NCBI RefSeq assembly: GCF_001679645.1
Contig: NZ_LRUN01000004.1
Coordinates: 1 to 40,395 of the forward strand
Direction: 5' to 3'
From: Pseudomonas bananamidigenes
GTDB taxonomy: Bacteria; Pseudomonadota; Gammaproteobacteria; Pseudomonadales; Pseudomonadaceae
Length of the DNA stretch: 40,395 nucleotides
Part shown: positions 8,011 through 16,361 of the stretch, in pieces
Position numbering within the stretch: position 1 is the first letter of the stretch
Layout: every line of letters starts with the position of its first letter
The notes under the pieces: generated by a model
What the model was told of the DNA's origin: nothing
The model's database searches: none
What the model saw: the letters and a program-made list of their open reading frames with translations, nothing else
Made by a program: the position numbers and the translations under genes

Positions 8011-8256
8011 ATGCAAAGTGTTCTGGCCGATATGGCTGTCAGTGTTTCTGAACTGAAAAAAAATCCTTCTGCGGTGCTCAACGGCGCGCATGGAGGAGCG
8101 GTAGCTGTCCTGAATCACAACCGGGTCATGGGGTACATGGTGCCGGCTGACGTTTACGAAGCGCTGATGGAGCGGCTTGACGATCTCGAGTTGGCAGAAA
8201 TCGTTCGTTCGCGCAGTCATGAGACTCCCATACCGGTGAGTCTGGATGACCTATAA
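8011..8256 (+). CDS. Type II antitoxin, Phd/YefM family
   Basis: The 81-residue protein has the Phd/YefM DNA-binding N-terminus (MAVSVSELKKNPSAVL, then GAVAVLNHNRVMGYMVPADVYEAL). An acidic C-terminal tail (LDDLELAEIV...VSLDDL) would wrap and neutralise the toxin. The ATG at 8011 is chosen because GAGGT lies 8 nt upstream; a TTG at 7996 would start inside the palindrome. The 3' end overlaps the toxin gene by 11 bp, so the two are translated together. Autorepression through the 7988-8003 palindrome, stronger with toxin bound, is expected from the family. Confidence 0.88.
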   Translation: MQSVLADMAVSVSELKKNPSAVLNGAHGGAVAVLNHNRVMGYMVPADVYEALMERLDDLELAEIVRSRSHETPIPVSLDDL

Positions 8257-8527
8257 GCTCGAATTCCTGCCTTCTGCTCACAAAGAGTGGAACAAACTGG
8301 GTCATACGCTGCGCGATCAATTCAAGAAGAAACTGGCTGAGCGCCTGGAGCGTCCTCGTATTCCAGCTGATTCCCTGCATGGGATGCCTGACTGTTACAA
8401 GATCAAACTCAAGGCATCCGGTTATCGCCTGGTTTACCAGGTGATCGAAGAGCGGGTGGTTGTCTCGGTAGTCGCGGTCGGTAAGCGTGAGCGTGGAGAT
8501 GTTTACGAGAGCGCCAAGCGACGTTGA
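8246..8527 (+). CDS. RelE/ParE-superfamily toxin
   Basis: The 93-residue basic protein follows the RelE fold pattern. It opens with YKLEFLPSAHKEWNKLG, then a helix rich in Lys/Arg (LRDQFKKKLAERL), the substrate-loop region SLHGMPDCYKIKLKASGYRLVYQV, and the C-terminal strand VVVSVVAVGKRERGDVY. In RelE enzymes the basic residues and a C-terminal Tyr support ribosome-dependent mRNA cleavage; here Arg82/Glu83 and Tyr87 lie in that region. The gene overlaps the antitoxin by 11 bp. Whether it cleaves mRNA (RelE/StbE) or acts otherwise (ParE) cannot be settled from sequence, but GYRLVYQ favours RelE. Confidence 0.88.
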   Translation: MTYKLEFLPSAHKEWNKLGHTLRDQFKKKLAERLERPRIPADSLHGMPDCYKIKLKASGYRLVYQVIEERVVVSVVAVGKRERGDVYESAKRR

Positions 8528-8558
8528 GTTAAGGCTGCCTGCCAATCTGTTTCAAAAC

Positions 8559-8606
8559 TTGACTGAATTTCCCCTCCAATGCCATATTGATAGTTAGCAA
8601 ACTAAC
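8559..8606 (+). promoter_or_regulatory. Promoter and MarR operator of the efflux operon
   Basis: TTGACT (8559-8564) and CATATT (8583-8588) are spaced by 18 nt and form a good sigma70 promoter. Immediately downstream, GTTAG-CAAA-CTAAC (8593-8606) is a short inverted repeat of the TTAG...CTAA type favoured by MarR regulators. It covers the expected transcript start, so binding would block transcription of the regulator and the pump. Confidence 0.6.
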
Positions 8607-8611
8607 AGTGT

Positions 8612-9079
8612 GTGCATTCCCTCGTGCCGAACGACCTCGAATCCCTCCAGATGAACATCAGCAGTGCCATGGTGGTGGCCGCCAGGCATTGGCGGAAGAT
8701 CTGCCAGACCACGCTGGTCAACTACGGAATTTCCGAAGCCTGCGCCGTCCCGCTCTTGATGATCGGACGTCTGGGTGAGGGTGTGCGTCAGGTGCAGGTG
8801 GCGCAGGCAGCGGGGATGGAGAGCCCTTCGCTGGTGCGGTTGCTCGATCAGCTGTGTCACGCCGGCTATGTGTGCCGCACTGAAGACGCCCAGGATCGCC
8901 GGGCCAAATGCCTGAGCCTGACCGACACCGGCCGCGAGCTGGTGCAAGCGGTGGAAACCGAACTGGTGCGTCTGCGTCATGAGGTGCTCGAAGGCATCGA
9001 CCAGAGTGATCTGGCAGCTACGCTTCGAGTATTGAGAGCTTTCGAGGCGGCGAGCCCGCCAGCGGTGATCCATCCGTGA
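8612..9079 (+). CDS. MarR-family transcriptional regulator
   Basis: The 155-residue protein has the MarR winged-helix layout. N-terminal dimerisation helices precede the DNA-binding part VRQVQVAQAAGMESPSLVRLLDQL, followed by the wing with the family hallmark DAQDRRAKCLSLTDTGREL. MarR proteins of this type usually repress an adjacent pump and release DNA on binding aromatic compounds. The start is uncertain: GTG at 8612, GTG at 8624 and ATG at 8651 are all in frame and none has a clear ribosome binding site. Its stop overlaps the pump gene start by 4 bp (GTGA), making it the first gene of the operon. Confidence 0.85.
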   Translation: MHSLVPNDLESLQMNISSAMVVAARHWRKICQTTLVNYGISEACAVPLLMIGRLGEGVRQVQVAQAAGMESPSLVRLLDQLCHAGYVCRTEDAQDRRAKCLSLTDTGRELVQAVETELVRLRHEVLEGIDQSDLAATLRVLRAFEAASPPAVIHP

Positions 9080-11139
9080 ACGGCTTTTTTACCGGCATTC
9101 CTCCGGCCCGCGACTGGTTCTACGGGATCCGTACTTTCGCGGCCTCGATGATTGCGCTGTACATCGCCTTGCTCATGCAGATGCCGCGTCCGTATTGGGC
9201 GATGGCCACGGTGTACATCGTCTCCAGCCCGTTTCTCGGCCCGACCAGTTCCAAGGCGTTGTACCGGGCGATCGGTACGTTCCTCGGCGCTGCCGCGGCG
9301 GTGCTGTTCGTGCCGATGTTCGTCCAGAGCCCGTACGTGCTGGTGGTGGTCATCGCGTTGTGGACCGGGATTCTGCTGTTCCTGTCTCTGCATCTGCGCA
9401 CCGCCAACAACTATGCGTTGATGCTCGCCGGCTACACCTTGCCGCTGATTGCCCTGCCGGTGGTGGATAACCCGCTGGCGGTGTGGGACGTGGCGGAGGC
9501 ACGTACCGAAGAGATCTTCCTCGGCATCGCGGTGGCGGCGGTGGTCGGTGCGATGTTCTGGCCTCGGCGCCTGGCGCCGGTGTTCAACGATGCCGTAGGC
9601 AAGTGGTTCGCCGATGCGACCACTTACAGCCTGAAATTTCTCAGCCGTGACGTGAATCCCGAAGAAGTCACCGCCCTGCGCATGGCCATGGTCGGCAGTT
9701 TCAACAGCCTGGAATTGATGATCGGCCAGTTGCCCCACGAAGGCGCGCGACCGCAGACGGTACGCAACACCAAGGAACTGCGCGGGCGAATGATTCATCT
9801 GCTGCCGGTGATCGATGCGCTGGAAGATTCGCTCTACGCTCTCGAACGGCGCACGCCGGAACTGGTGGAAAAATTCGCGCCGCTGCTCAGCGCCACCTGC
9901 GAATGGCTCGGTTTCAAGGATGCCGATCTCGACCGCTGGCAAGCCCTGCGCAATCGGCTCGAAGCCTTGCAGCCAAGTGCCGAAGCACTGGAAGACCGCA
10001 AGCAATTGCTGTTTTCCAACGCGCTGTACCGCCTCGGCGAATTCATCGATCTGTGGCAGGACTGCCGCAGTCTGCAGGACGCGATCCTGTGCGAACGCCA
10101 GGACAGCTGGCGTGCGGTCTATCGCCATTGGCGCCTCGGTCGTCTGACGCCGTTCCTGGACCGTGGGCTGATGCTGTATTCGGTGGCTTCGACCATTCTG
10201 GCGATCATCGTCGCCTCCGTGCTGTGGATTCTGCTGGGCTGGACCGACGGCGGCAGTGCGGTGATTCTGGCGGCGGTGTCGTGCAGTTTTTTCGCCTCGA
10301 TGGACGACCCGGCGCCGCAGATTTACCGGTTCTTTTTCTGGACCGGAATGTCGGTGTTGTTTGCCAGTCTGTACCTGTTTCTGGTGCTGCCGAACCTGCA
10401 TGACTTCCCGATGCTGGTGCTGGCGTTTGCCGTTCCGTTCATCTGCGTCGGCACCCTGACGGTGCAACCACGGTTCTATCTCGGCATGCTGCTGACGCTG
10501 GTGAACACGTCGTCGTTCATCAGCATTTCCGGTGCGTATGACGCCGACTTCTTTGCGTTCGCCAACTCCAACCTGGCGGGCCCGATGGGCCTGTTGTTTG
10601 CGTTTATCTGGACCCTGATCACCCGCCCGTTCGGTGCTGAACTGGCGGCCAAGCGCCTGACCCGTTTCAGCTGGAAAGACATCGTCAACATGACCGAACC
10701 GGCGAACCTCGCCGAGCACCGGCAACTGGGTGTGCAATTGCTCGACCGCCTGATGCAGCACCTGCCGCGTCTGGCGCTGACCGGTCAGGACACCGGCATC
10801 GCCATGCGTGAAGTGCGCGTGGGCCTGAACCTGCTTGATCTGCTGGCCTACACCCCACGCGTGACCGGTGCGCCGAATGCGTTGTTGCAGCAAGTGGTGG
10901 CTGAAGTCGGCGAGTATTTCCGCGCCTGCCTCAAGGCCGGCGAGCGCTTGCCGGCGCCGAGCGCCTTGCTGATGACCATGGACCGCACCCGTCGTGCGCT
11001 CAACGGCCACGGCGATGAAGAAACCCGCCTGCACCTGTTGCACGCCTTGAGCGGTTTGCGGCTGGCGCTGTTGCCCGGCGTCGAATTCGTCTCCAGCGCC
11101 GAGCCCGAAGAACCCCTGCCCGAAGGAGCGCCCCTGTGA
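9076..11139 (+). CDS. FUSC/AaeB-like inner-membrane efflux protein
   Basis: The 687-residue protein starts at GTG and has two hydrophobic blocks of several helices (about residues 15-165 and 365-515), separated by a cytoplasmic helical region and followed by a soluble C-terminal domain. This duplicated layout is that of the FUSC family, which includes AaeB (aromatic carboxylic acid export). Recognisable segments are MQMPRPYWAMATVYIVSSPFLG near the first helix and LAGPMGLLFAFIWTLITRPFG before the last cytoplasmic part. With the DUF1656, HlyD and NodT genes that follow it should span the whole envelope. The substrate is not known; MarR control suggests aromatic or phenolic compounds. Confidence 0.9.
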   Translation: MNGFFTGIPPARDWFYGIRTFAASMIALYIALLMQMPRPYWAMATVYIVSSPFLGPTSSKALYRAIGTFLGAAAAVLFVPMFVQSPYVLVVVIALWTGILLFLSLHLRTANNYALMLAGYTLPLIALPVVDNPLAVWDVAEARTEEIFLGIAVAAVVGAMFWPRRLAPVFNDAVGKWFADATTYSLKFLSRDVNPEEVTALRMAMVGSFNSLELMIGQLPHEGARPQTVRNTKELRGRMIHLLPVIDALEDSLYALERRTPELVEKFAPLLSATCEWLGFKDADLDRWQALRNRLEALQPSAEALEDRKQLLFSNALYRLGEFIDLWQDCRSLQDAILCERQDSWRAVYRHWRLGRLTPFLDRGLMLYSVASTILAIIVASVLWILLGWTDGGSAVILAAVSCSFFASMDDPAPQIYRFFFWTGMSVLFASLYLFLVLPNLHDFPMLVLAFAVPFICVGTLTVQPRFYLGMLLTLVNTSSFISISGAYDADFFAFANSNLAGPMGLLFAFIWTLITRPFGAELAAKRLTRFSWKDIVNMTEPANLAEHRQLGVQLLDRLMQHLPRLALTGQDTGIAMREVRVGLNLLDLLAYTPRVTGAPNALLQQVVAEVGEYFRACLKAGERLPAPSALLMTMDRTRRALNGHGDEETRLHLLHALSGLRLALLPGVEFVSSAEPEEPLPEGAPL

Positions 11140-11345
11140 TCGGTGATCTGGATATCAGCGGCATCTTCCTGCCGACCCTGCTGGTGCTGATGGGCATCAC
11201 CTATGTGCTGTTCGTGCTGGTACATGGCGTGCTCACACGTCTGCATTTCTACCGTCTGGTCTGGCACCGGGCATTGTTCAACGTGGCCCTCTACGCCGTG
11301 ATGCTGTACGGCGTGGACGCACTCAGTCGATACCTGATGACATGA
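11136..11345 (+). CDS. DUF1656 (AaeX-like) small membrane protein
   Basis: The 69-residue protein has two hydrophobic helices (IFLPTLLVLMGITYVLFVLVH and ALFNVALYAVMLYGV) and a short charged segment between them. DUF1656 proteins are regularly found between FUSC and HlyD genes, as AaeX is in the aae operon, but their role is unknown. The GTG start overlaps the previous stop by 4 bp (GTGA), and its own stop overlaps the next ATG by 4 bp (ATGA). Confidence 0.9.
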   Translation: MIGDLDISGIFLPTLLVLMGITYVLFVLVHGVLTRLHFYRLVWHRALFNVALYAVMLYGVDALSRYLMT

Positions 11346-12226
11346 AAAAACCGTTTTTGACTATCGGTCGCGTGATGCTGACCTTGCTGATCGTGGCTTT
11401 CGCCGTCGTCGTGGTCTGGCGCATGGTGATGTATTACATGTTCGCCCCCTGGACCCGTGACGGCCACATCCGCGCCGATATCGTGCAGATCGCTCCGGAC
11501 GTGTCCGGGCTGATCCAGCAGGTCGAGGTCAAGGACAACCAGTTGGTGAAGCGCGGTCAGGTGCTGTTCAGCATCGATCAGGACCGCTTCAAACTGGCGT
11601 TGCGTCAGGCCAAGGCGGCCGTTGCCGACCGCGAAGAAACCCTCGCCCAGGCCCAGCGTGAAGCCAAGCGTAACCGGGGCCTGGGTAATCTGGTGCCGAC
11701 CGAGCAACTGGAAGAGAGTCAGTCGAAAGTCGCCCGCGCGCAATCGGCACTGGCCGAAGCGCTGGTGACCGTGGACAGCGCCCAACTGAACCTCGACCGT
11801 TCGGTGATCCGCAGCCCGGTGGACGGCTATGTCAACGATCGGGCGCCGCGTGCCCAGGAGTTCGTCACCGCCGGGCGTCCGGTGCTGTCGGTGGTCGACA
11901 GTAACTCGTTCCACATTGACGGCTATTTCGAAGAGACCAAACTCGATGGCATCCACATCGGTCAGTCGGTGGACATTCGTGTGATCGGCGACCGCGCCCG
12001 TTTGCGCGGACATGTCGAGAGCATCGTCGCCGGTATCGAGGACCGTGACCGCTCGAGCGGCAGCAACCTGCTGCCCAACGTCAACCCGGCGTTCAGCTGG
12101 GTGCGACTGGCCCAGCGGATTCCGGTGCGTATCGCCTTCGACGACGTACCGCAAGACTTCCGCATGATCGCCGGGCGTACCGCCACGGTGTCGATCATCG
12201 ATGATCAACAGGAGCCCGCAAAATGA
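11342..12226 (+). CDS. HlyD-family periplasmic adaptor (AaeA/EmrA-like)
   Basis: The 294-residue protein has one N-terminal membrane helix (about 10-32). A biotinyl/lipoyl-like strand follows (IAPDVSGLIQQVEVKDNQLVKRGQVLFSID), then a coiled-coil hairpin (KLALRQAKAAVADREETLAQAQREAKR to ALVTVDSAQLNLDRS), the second lipoyl half with IRSPVDGYV, and a beta-barrel domain. This is the membrane-fusion protein that would join the FUSC transporter to the NodT channel. It overlaps both neighbours by 4 bp, so the proteins are probably made in fixed ratio. Confidence 0.93.
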   Translation: MKKPFLTIGRVMLTLLIVAFAVVVVWRMVMYYMFAPWTRDGHIRADIVQIAPDVSGLIQQVEVKDNQLVKRGQVLFSIDQDRFKLALRQAKAAVADREETLAQAQREAKRNRGLGNLVPTEQLEESQSKVARAQSALAEALVTVDSAQLNLDRSVIRSPVDGYVNDRAPRAQEFVTAGRPVLSVVDSNSFHIDGYFEETKLDGIHIGQSVDIRVIGDRARLRGHVESIVAGIEDRDRSSGSNLLPNVNPAFSWVRLAQRIPVRIAFDDVPQDFRMIAGRTATVSIIDDQQEPAK

Positions 12227-13665
12227 GCAGGGCCCTGATGATCGTCGGTCTGGGCATGATGCTGTCGGCCTGTTCCATGGTCGGGCCGGACTATCACTTG
12301 CCCGCCGACGCAGCGATTCAGCGCAAGGATTTTCAAGGCGACCTGGCGGTGGCCGGCAAGCCTGTGGTTTCCAGTCCGGTGCCGGCGGACTGGTGGCGGC
12401 TGTATCGGGATCCGCGCCTGGATCAACTGGTGCAGCAGGCCATGGCGTCCAACACCGATCTGCGGGTGGCGGCGGCGAATCTGTCGCGGGCCCGTGCGCA
12501 GGTCGACGAGGCCGAGGCGGCCGGTGGCTGGAGCGGCGGCGTGAAAATGGGCGCCCAGCGTTTGCAGGAGTCCGGTCAGGCGTTCCTGCTGCCGGAGAAA
12601 GTTCCGGTGGCCAATGTCGCCGACATCGGCATCAGTGCCTCGTATCAGTTCGATCTGTGGGGCGTTTTGCAACGCGGGATCGAAGCGGCGAAAGCCAACG
12701 CCGATGCAACCCAGGCCGCAGCCGATACCGCACGCATCACTCTGGTGGCCGATGTCGTCCGGGCCTATACCCAGGTCTGTGCGGCCAACGAAGAACGGGA
12801 AATCGCCGAGCATTCCCTTGACCTGCAATCACGGAGCACCGAGCTGATCCAGCGTCTGCGCGATGCCGGACGCGGCGATGAAACCCAGGTTACGCGCTCG
12901 CAAACCCAATTCAAGTCGCTGCGTGCCGATTTGCCACGTTATGAGTCCGCACGTCAGGCCGGGCTGTTCCGTCTGTCGATGCTGTTGGCCAAACCGGTCG
13001 ATCAATTGCCGGCCGGCACCGCGACCTGCGCCGAGTTGCCGAAAATCGCCCAGCTGGTGCCGGTCGGCGATGGTGCCGCGCTGCTCAAGCGCCGCCCGGA
13101 TATCCGCCAGGCCGAGCGGCGACTGGCGGCTGCGACCGCCGGGATCGGCATCGCCACCGGCGAGCTCTACCCGGACATCAGCTTTGGCGCGACGATCGGC
13201 ACGGTGGGGATTGTTTCCGACCTTGGCGATCCGTCGACCAATCGCTGGGGATTCGGTCCGTCGCTGAGCTGGAAGGTGCCGACCAACGCAGCGCGGGCGC
13301 GGATTCGTGAAGCCGAGGCTTCGACCCAGGGTGCACTGGCACATTTCGATGGCGTGGTGCTCAATGCCATTCGCGAAACCCAGACCGGCCTGGCTCAGTA
13401 CACTGCGCTGTTGCAACGCCGCGATGCCCTGGCCGATGCCGAGCAATCGGCGAAGCTGGCGGCTGATCAGACTCACCGATTCTTCCAGGCGGGCCGCGAG
13501 TCGTTCCTCGCCGACCTGCAAGCCACTCGCACCTACACCGATGTCACCGCGCAACTGGCCGCTGCCAACACCCAGGTCGCCATGAGCCAGATCGATCTGT
13601 TCCTGGCCCTGGGCGGCGGCTGGGAAAGCGGACGAACGCAAGCCTCGAGCGCCAGCAAACCCTGA
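12223..13665 (+). CDS. NodT-family outer-membrane efflux lipoprotein
   Basis: The 480-residue protein begins with a lipoprotein signal ending in LSAC (Cys17), followed by MVGPDYHLP, a motif common in NodT/OprM-type channels. Further hallmarks are DWWRLYRDPRLDQLVQQAM, the repeated coiled-coil helices, and LLKRRPDIRQAERRLAAATAGIGIATGELYPDISF. It completes the tripartite pump. The gene ends the MarR operon and is followed by a hairpin with a T-tract at 13696-13719. Confidence 0.93.
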   Translation: MSRALMIVGLGMMLSACSMVGPDYHLPADAAIQRKDFQGDLAVAGKPVVSSPVPADWWRLYRDPRLDQLVQQAMASNTDLRVAAANLSRARAQVDEAEAAGGWSGGVKMGAQRLQESGQAFLLPEKVPVANVADIGISASYQFDLWGVLQRGIEAAKANADATQAAADTARITLVADVVRAYTQVCAANEEREIAEHSLDLQSRSTELIQRLRDAGRGDETQVTRSQTQFKSLRADLPRYESARQAGLFRLSMLLAKPVDQLPAGTATCAELPKIAQLVPVGDGAALLKRRPDIRQAERRLAAATAGIGIATGELYPDISFGATIGTVGIVSDLGDPSTNRWGFGPSLSWKVPTNAARARIREAEASTQGALAHFDGVVLNAIRETQTGLAQYTALLQRRDALADAEQSAKLAADQTHRFFQAGRESFLADLQATRTYTDVTAQLAAANTQVAMSQIDLFLALGGGWESGRTQASSASKP

Positions 13666-13695
13666 AGCCGTTGCTATGCTTTGAAGTGTTGGGGG

Positions 13696-13719
13696 GGCGC
13701 CCTGAGCAAGGCGCCTTTT
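13696..13719 (+). terminator. Rho-independent terminator after the efflux operon
   Basis: GGCGCC (13696-13701) and GGCGCC (13710-13715) pair around an 8-nt loop and are followed by TTTT. The stem is short but GC-only. Confidence 0.65.
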
Positions 13720-13758
13720 CAGTGCACATTGCTAGCGCAGGTCCAGGGGAAACCAATA

Positions 13759-14394
13759 ATGAAAAACCCTTACGCTCTCGGCTTCTGGTGCGCGCTGGTC
13801 GCACTGGTGCTGCTATCGGCCACCTATTTCTACGGCATCATGCTGGCCCATCAGATCGACAAGGCGATGGTCTTCCTCGACAGCGCGACCGCGTTGATCG
13901 CGGTCATGGCGATCGTGGTGGTGGCCTGGGCGTCGGTGCAGGTGCAGCGGCTCAAAAAAAGACAGCTTGAACAAAGCAAGACCCTGTTGCTGATCTGGGA
14001 CACCAAAGTCGCGCTGCGCAAGGTCGAAACCGTGTTCGACCGCTACTTCTGGGGCAGCTACTGGCAACCGGGGCGCACCTTCGCCGAAGTCATGGGCGAA
14101 CTCACCGGCACCCCGCTGGAAAAGAGCCTCGAGGCCCTGAAGAAGCAGTGTCTGGAGCTTGACAGGCAAGTCGCCGATGAAGGCTGGCACTGGCTGAACA
14201 ACGCCCGGGAACTGTCCGACGTCGCCACGGCCATGGCCCGCGAGCGTTATCAGCTGGACTTCTGCGACCCGCGCGGCGACGGTCCGGGCGGGGCGGTGAT
14301 CGACCGGGATTTCGAGGTGCTGGTGTACACATGGAGCGCACGGCTGAAAAGCTTCGATCATCAGCTCGATGAAATCGAGGTGCAGTATTCCTGA
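13759..14394 (+). CDS. Unrecognised two-TM protein
   Basis: I do not recognise a named family. The 211-residue protein has two N-terminal hydrophobic helices (about residues 6-28 and 40-62), followed by a basic stop (RLKKRQ) and a helical, charged cytoplasmic domain. That domain is rich in Trp and Glu, with WDTKVALRKVETVFDRYFWGSYW and a Cys-containing LEALKKQCLELDRQV helix. The ATG at 13759 is preferred over an upstream in-frame ATG because AGGGGA lies 8 nt before it. It is flanked by terminators on both sides, so it is its own transcription unit. Confidence 0.7.
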   Translation: MKNPYALGFWCALVALVLLSATYFYGIMLAHQIDKAMVFLDSATALIAVMAIVVVAWASVQVQRLKKRQLEQSKTLLLIWDTKVALRKVETVFDRYFWGSYWQPGRTFAEVMGELTGTPLEKSLEALKKQCLELDRQVADEGWHWLNNARELSDVATAMARERYQLDFCDPRGDGPGGAVIDRDFEVLVYTWSARLKSFDHQLDEIEVQYS

Positions 14395-14401
14395 CCTTCC
14401 G

Positions 14402-14429
14402 AAAGATCGCCGAATCCGGCGATCTTTTT
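14402..14429 (+). terminator. Rho-independent terminator
   Basis: AAAGATCGCCG (14402-14412) and CGGCGATCTTT (14417-14427) form a perfect 11-bp stem with an AATC loop, ending in a run of five T. It lies 7 nt after the stop codon of the two-TM protein gene. Confidence 0.9.
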
Positions 14430-14469
14430 GTTTGTCCATGTCCCGTGGACACTCTTTAACCTTTAAACA

Positions 14470-14498
14470 TTGGGCCGCGGCCTGCGGCCAGTGCTAAT
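14470..14498 (+). promoter_or_regulatory. Candidate promoter of the YdgA-like gene
   Basis: TTGGGC (14470-14475) and GCTAAT (14493-14498) are spaced by 17 nt, and the start codon follows about 95 nt later. A small hairpin CCGCT...AGCGG (14504-14519) lies in the leader. Pattern match only. Confidence 0.35.
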
Positions 14499-14594
14499 CT
14501 CCACCGCTAAATTCAGCGGAGTCGAGCCACGGCCCGGTCACGGGTTCACGGAAGACGACCACACCTTCAGCCACGGAAATCGATCAGGTCATTC

Positions 14595-16106
14595 ATGAAT
14601 AAATCAGCAGGCGTGCTTCTCGGAATCGTTGTTGCCATCGGCGCCATCAGCGTCGGCGGGGCCTGGTACACCGGCACCAGGATCGAAGGCGTGCTCAACA
14701 ACGCCGTCGTCGACGCCAACAAAGAGCTGCAGGCCGCCATGGCCGGCTCCAACGGCAGCGCATCGCTGGAGCTGGTGTCGCTGGAGCGTCATACCTTCAG
14801 CAGCACTGCCCACTATCGCCTCAAGGGCGAAGGCGAGATGTTCGGCGAAGCGCCGGTCGAATTGCTGTTCGTCGATCACATCGAACACGGTCCGCTGCCT
14901 TTCTCGCGTCTGGTATCGCTGAAATGGCTGCCGGTCATGGCCTCCAGTCACTATGAGCTGGAAAAGACTCCAGTCACCGAAAAATGGTTCGCCGCCACCA
15001 AAGGCGCCGCGCCACTGAAGGGTGTGGTCAATATCGGCTACGACCAGTCCACCACCGGCAACATCGAACTGCTGCCGCTGGAAACCGCGCTGGACGACAA
15101 GTCGAGCCTTAAGTTTTCCGGGCTGAACATGGACATTTCCGCCAGCGCCCAGGCGCAGAAGGTCAAGGCCAACGGTTACATGGACAGCCTGCACCTGACC
15201 ACCGTGGCCGAAGACCAGGCGCCGGTTCAGGTCGAGCTCAATGGCCTGACCCTGGCCAGCAACCTGACCAAGAGCAGCTACGGCTACTACACCGGCGAGA
15301 ACACGCTGGAGCTGACCGGCAGCAAGACTACCTTCGGTGCCAAACAGTCGGTGCTGGGCGTGAAGAACTTCGAAATGAAGAACCTCACCGAAGAGAACGG
15401 CAGCAGCGCTTCCGGTCGTGCGGACTACAAAATCGGTGAAATCACGCTCAACGACAAGAAAATCGGTTCGGCCAACCTGGCCATGAGCCTGAAGAATCTC
15501 GACATTCCGTCGGCGATGTCGCTGATGCAGATCTATCAGACCAAACTGCAGCCTTATGAGCAGGCCGCCGCCGAAGCGACCGCCGCCGGTTTGCCGGCGC
15601 CGGAGCTGAACCTGACCGAAGCCGAGTCCGCGCAGGTCAAGGCTGACCTGCAGAAACTGCTGGCCGCCGGGCCGCAACTGGCGCTGGAAGATCTGTCGCT
15701 GAAAACCGCCAACGGCGAGAGCCGTGCCAATCTGGTGCTCGACCTGACCAAACCGGCGTCGATGGACCTGCCACCGGATCAACTGGGCAAGCAACTGATC
15801 GCCCTGCTTGATCTCAATGTGCAGGTGTCCAAGCCGATGCTGGTGGATCTGCTCAGCGTGCAGGCGCAGGTCGACGGCCAGACCGACGCCAAAGCCATTG
15901 TCGATCAGGCCAGCGCTGCCGCTGACATGTTCTCGGGCATGGCCGTGGGCTCGCAACTGGCGACGCTGGATGGCACCCATGTGACGACCAAATTGCATTA
16001 CGCCGCCAATCAGGTGGAGTTCAACGGCCAGAAGATGACCGTCGAGCAATTTGTCGGCTTCCTGATGAGCAAATTCGCCGGCGTCAGCGTCAGCCAGGAA
16101 CAGTAA
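14595..16106 (+). CDS. YdgA-like (DUF945) envelope protein
   Basis: The 503-residue protein starts with an uncleaved membrane anchor or signal (residues about 5-25, GVLLGIVVAIGAISVGGAWYTG). A long, beta-rich periplasmic region follows with the DUF945 features EGVLNNAVVDANKELQ, VSLERHTFSSTAHYRLKG, FVDHIEHGPLPFSRL and the NMDISASA segment. Family function is not established; YdgA of E. coli is an inner-membrane-anchored periplasmic protein. It is monocistronic, with its own terminator. Confidence 0.82.
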   Translation: MNKSAGVLLGIVVAIGAISVGGAWYTGTRIEGVLNNAVVDANKELQAAMAGSNGSASLELVSLERHTFSSTAHYRLKGEGEMFGEAPVELLFVDHIEHGPLPFSRLVSLKWLPVMASSHYELEKTPVTEKWFAATKGAAPLKGVVNIGYDQSTTGNIELLPLETALDDKSSLKFSGLNMDISASAQAQKVKANGYMDSLHLTTVAEDQAPVQVELNGLTLASNLTKSSYGYYTGENTLELTGSKTTFGAKQSVLGVKNFEMKNLTEENGSSASGRADYKIGEITLNDKKIGSANLAMSLKNLDIPSAMSLMQIYQTKLQPYEQAAAEATAAGLPAPELNLTEAESAQVKADLQKLLAAGPQLALEDLSLKTANGESRANLVLDLTKPASMDLPPDQLGKQLIALLDLNVQVSKPMLVDLLSVQAQVDGQTDAKAIVDQASAAADMFSGMAVGSQLATLDGTHVTTKLHYAANQVEFNGQKMTVEQFVGFLMSKFAGVSVSQEQ

Positions 16107-16123
16107 ACCTGCGCAATACCCGG

Positions 16124-16160
16124 CGCCCGGCCTTCGCTATCTGCGAAGGCCGGGCGTTTT
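16124..16160 (+). terminator. Rho-independent terminator after the YdgA-like gene
   Basis: CGCCCGGCCTTCGC (16124-16137) pairs perfectly with GCGAAGGCCGGGCG (16143-16156) around TATCT, followed by TTTT. The 14-bp GC-rich stem is one of the strongest in the window. Confidence 0.93.
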
Positions 16161-16216
16161 GCTGTCTGGCGTTCTCGTCGGCGGCGCGAACCCGTGTTTT
16201 CGGTCATGAATCTGAA

Positions 16217-16298
16217 CAAATATTGTGTTCTGAATATTGGTCTACGCTTGCGTGCAAGACTGCTTGGATAAGTTTGGCCAAGTGATACTGACTTGGCC
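16217..16298. promoter_or_regulatory. pgaA upstream region with two inverted repeats
   Basis: CAAATATT and AATATTGG (16217-16240, 8-nt spacer) form a nearly perfect AT-rich dyad. GGCCAAGT (16276-16283) and ACTTGGCC (16291-16298) form a perfect 8-bp dyad around GATACTG. Both lie 64-145 nt before the pgaA start and suit a dimeric regulator or a leader hairpin. No clear -35/-10 pair was found. Confidence 0.45.
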
Positions 16299-16361
16299 GC
16301 CGTCACGAATCGGGCAAGGGGGGGCGTAGCTACCCGGCTGGCCATGTAAGGATGCTGACGA

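Noticed and set aside
8977..11043. A 688-codon minus-strand frame across the FUSC gene
   Set aside because: Low-complexity His/Arg/Gln composition and full overlap with a clear efflux gene; an antisense shadow.
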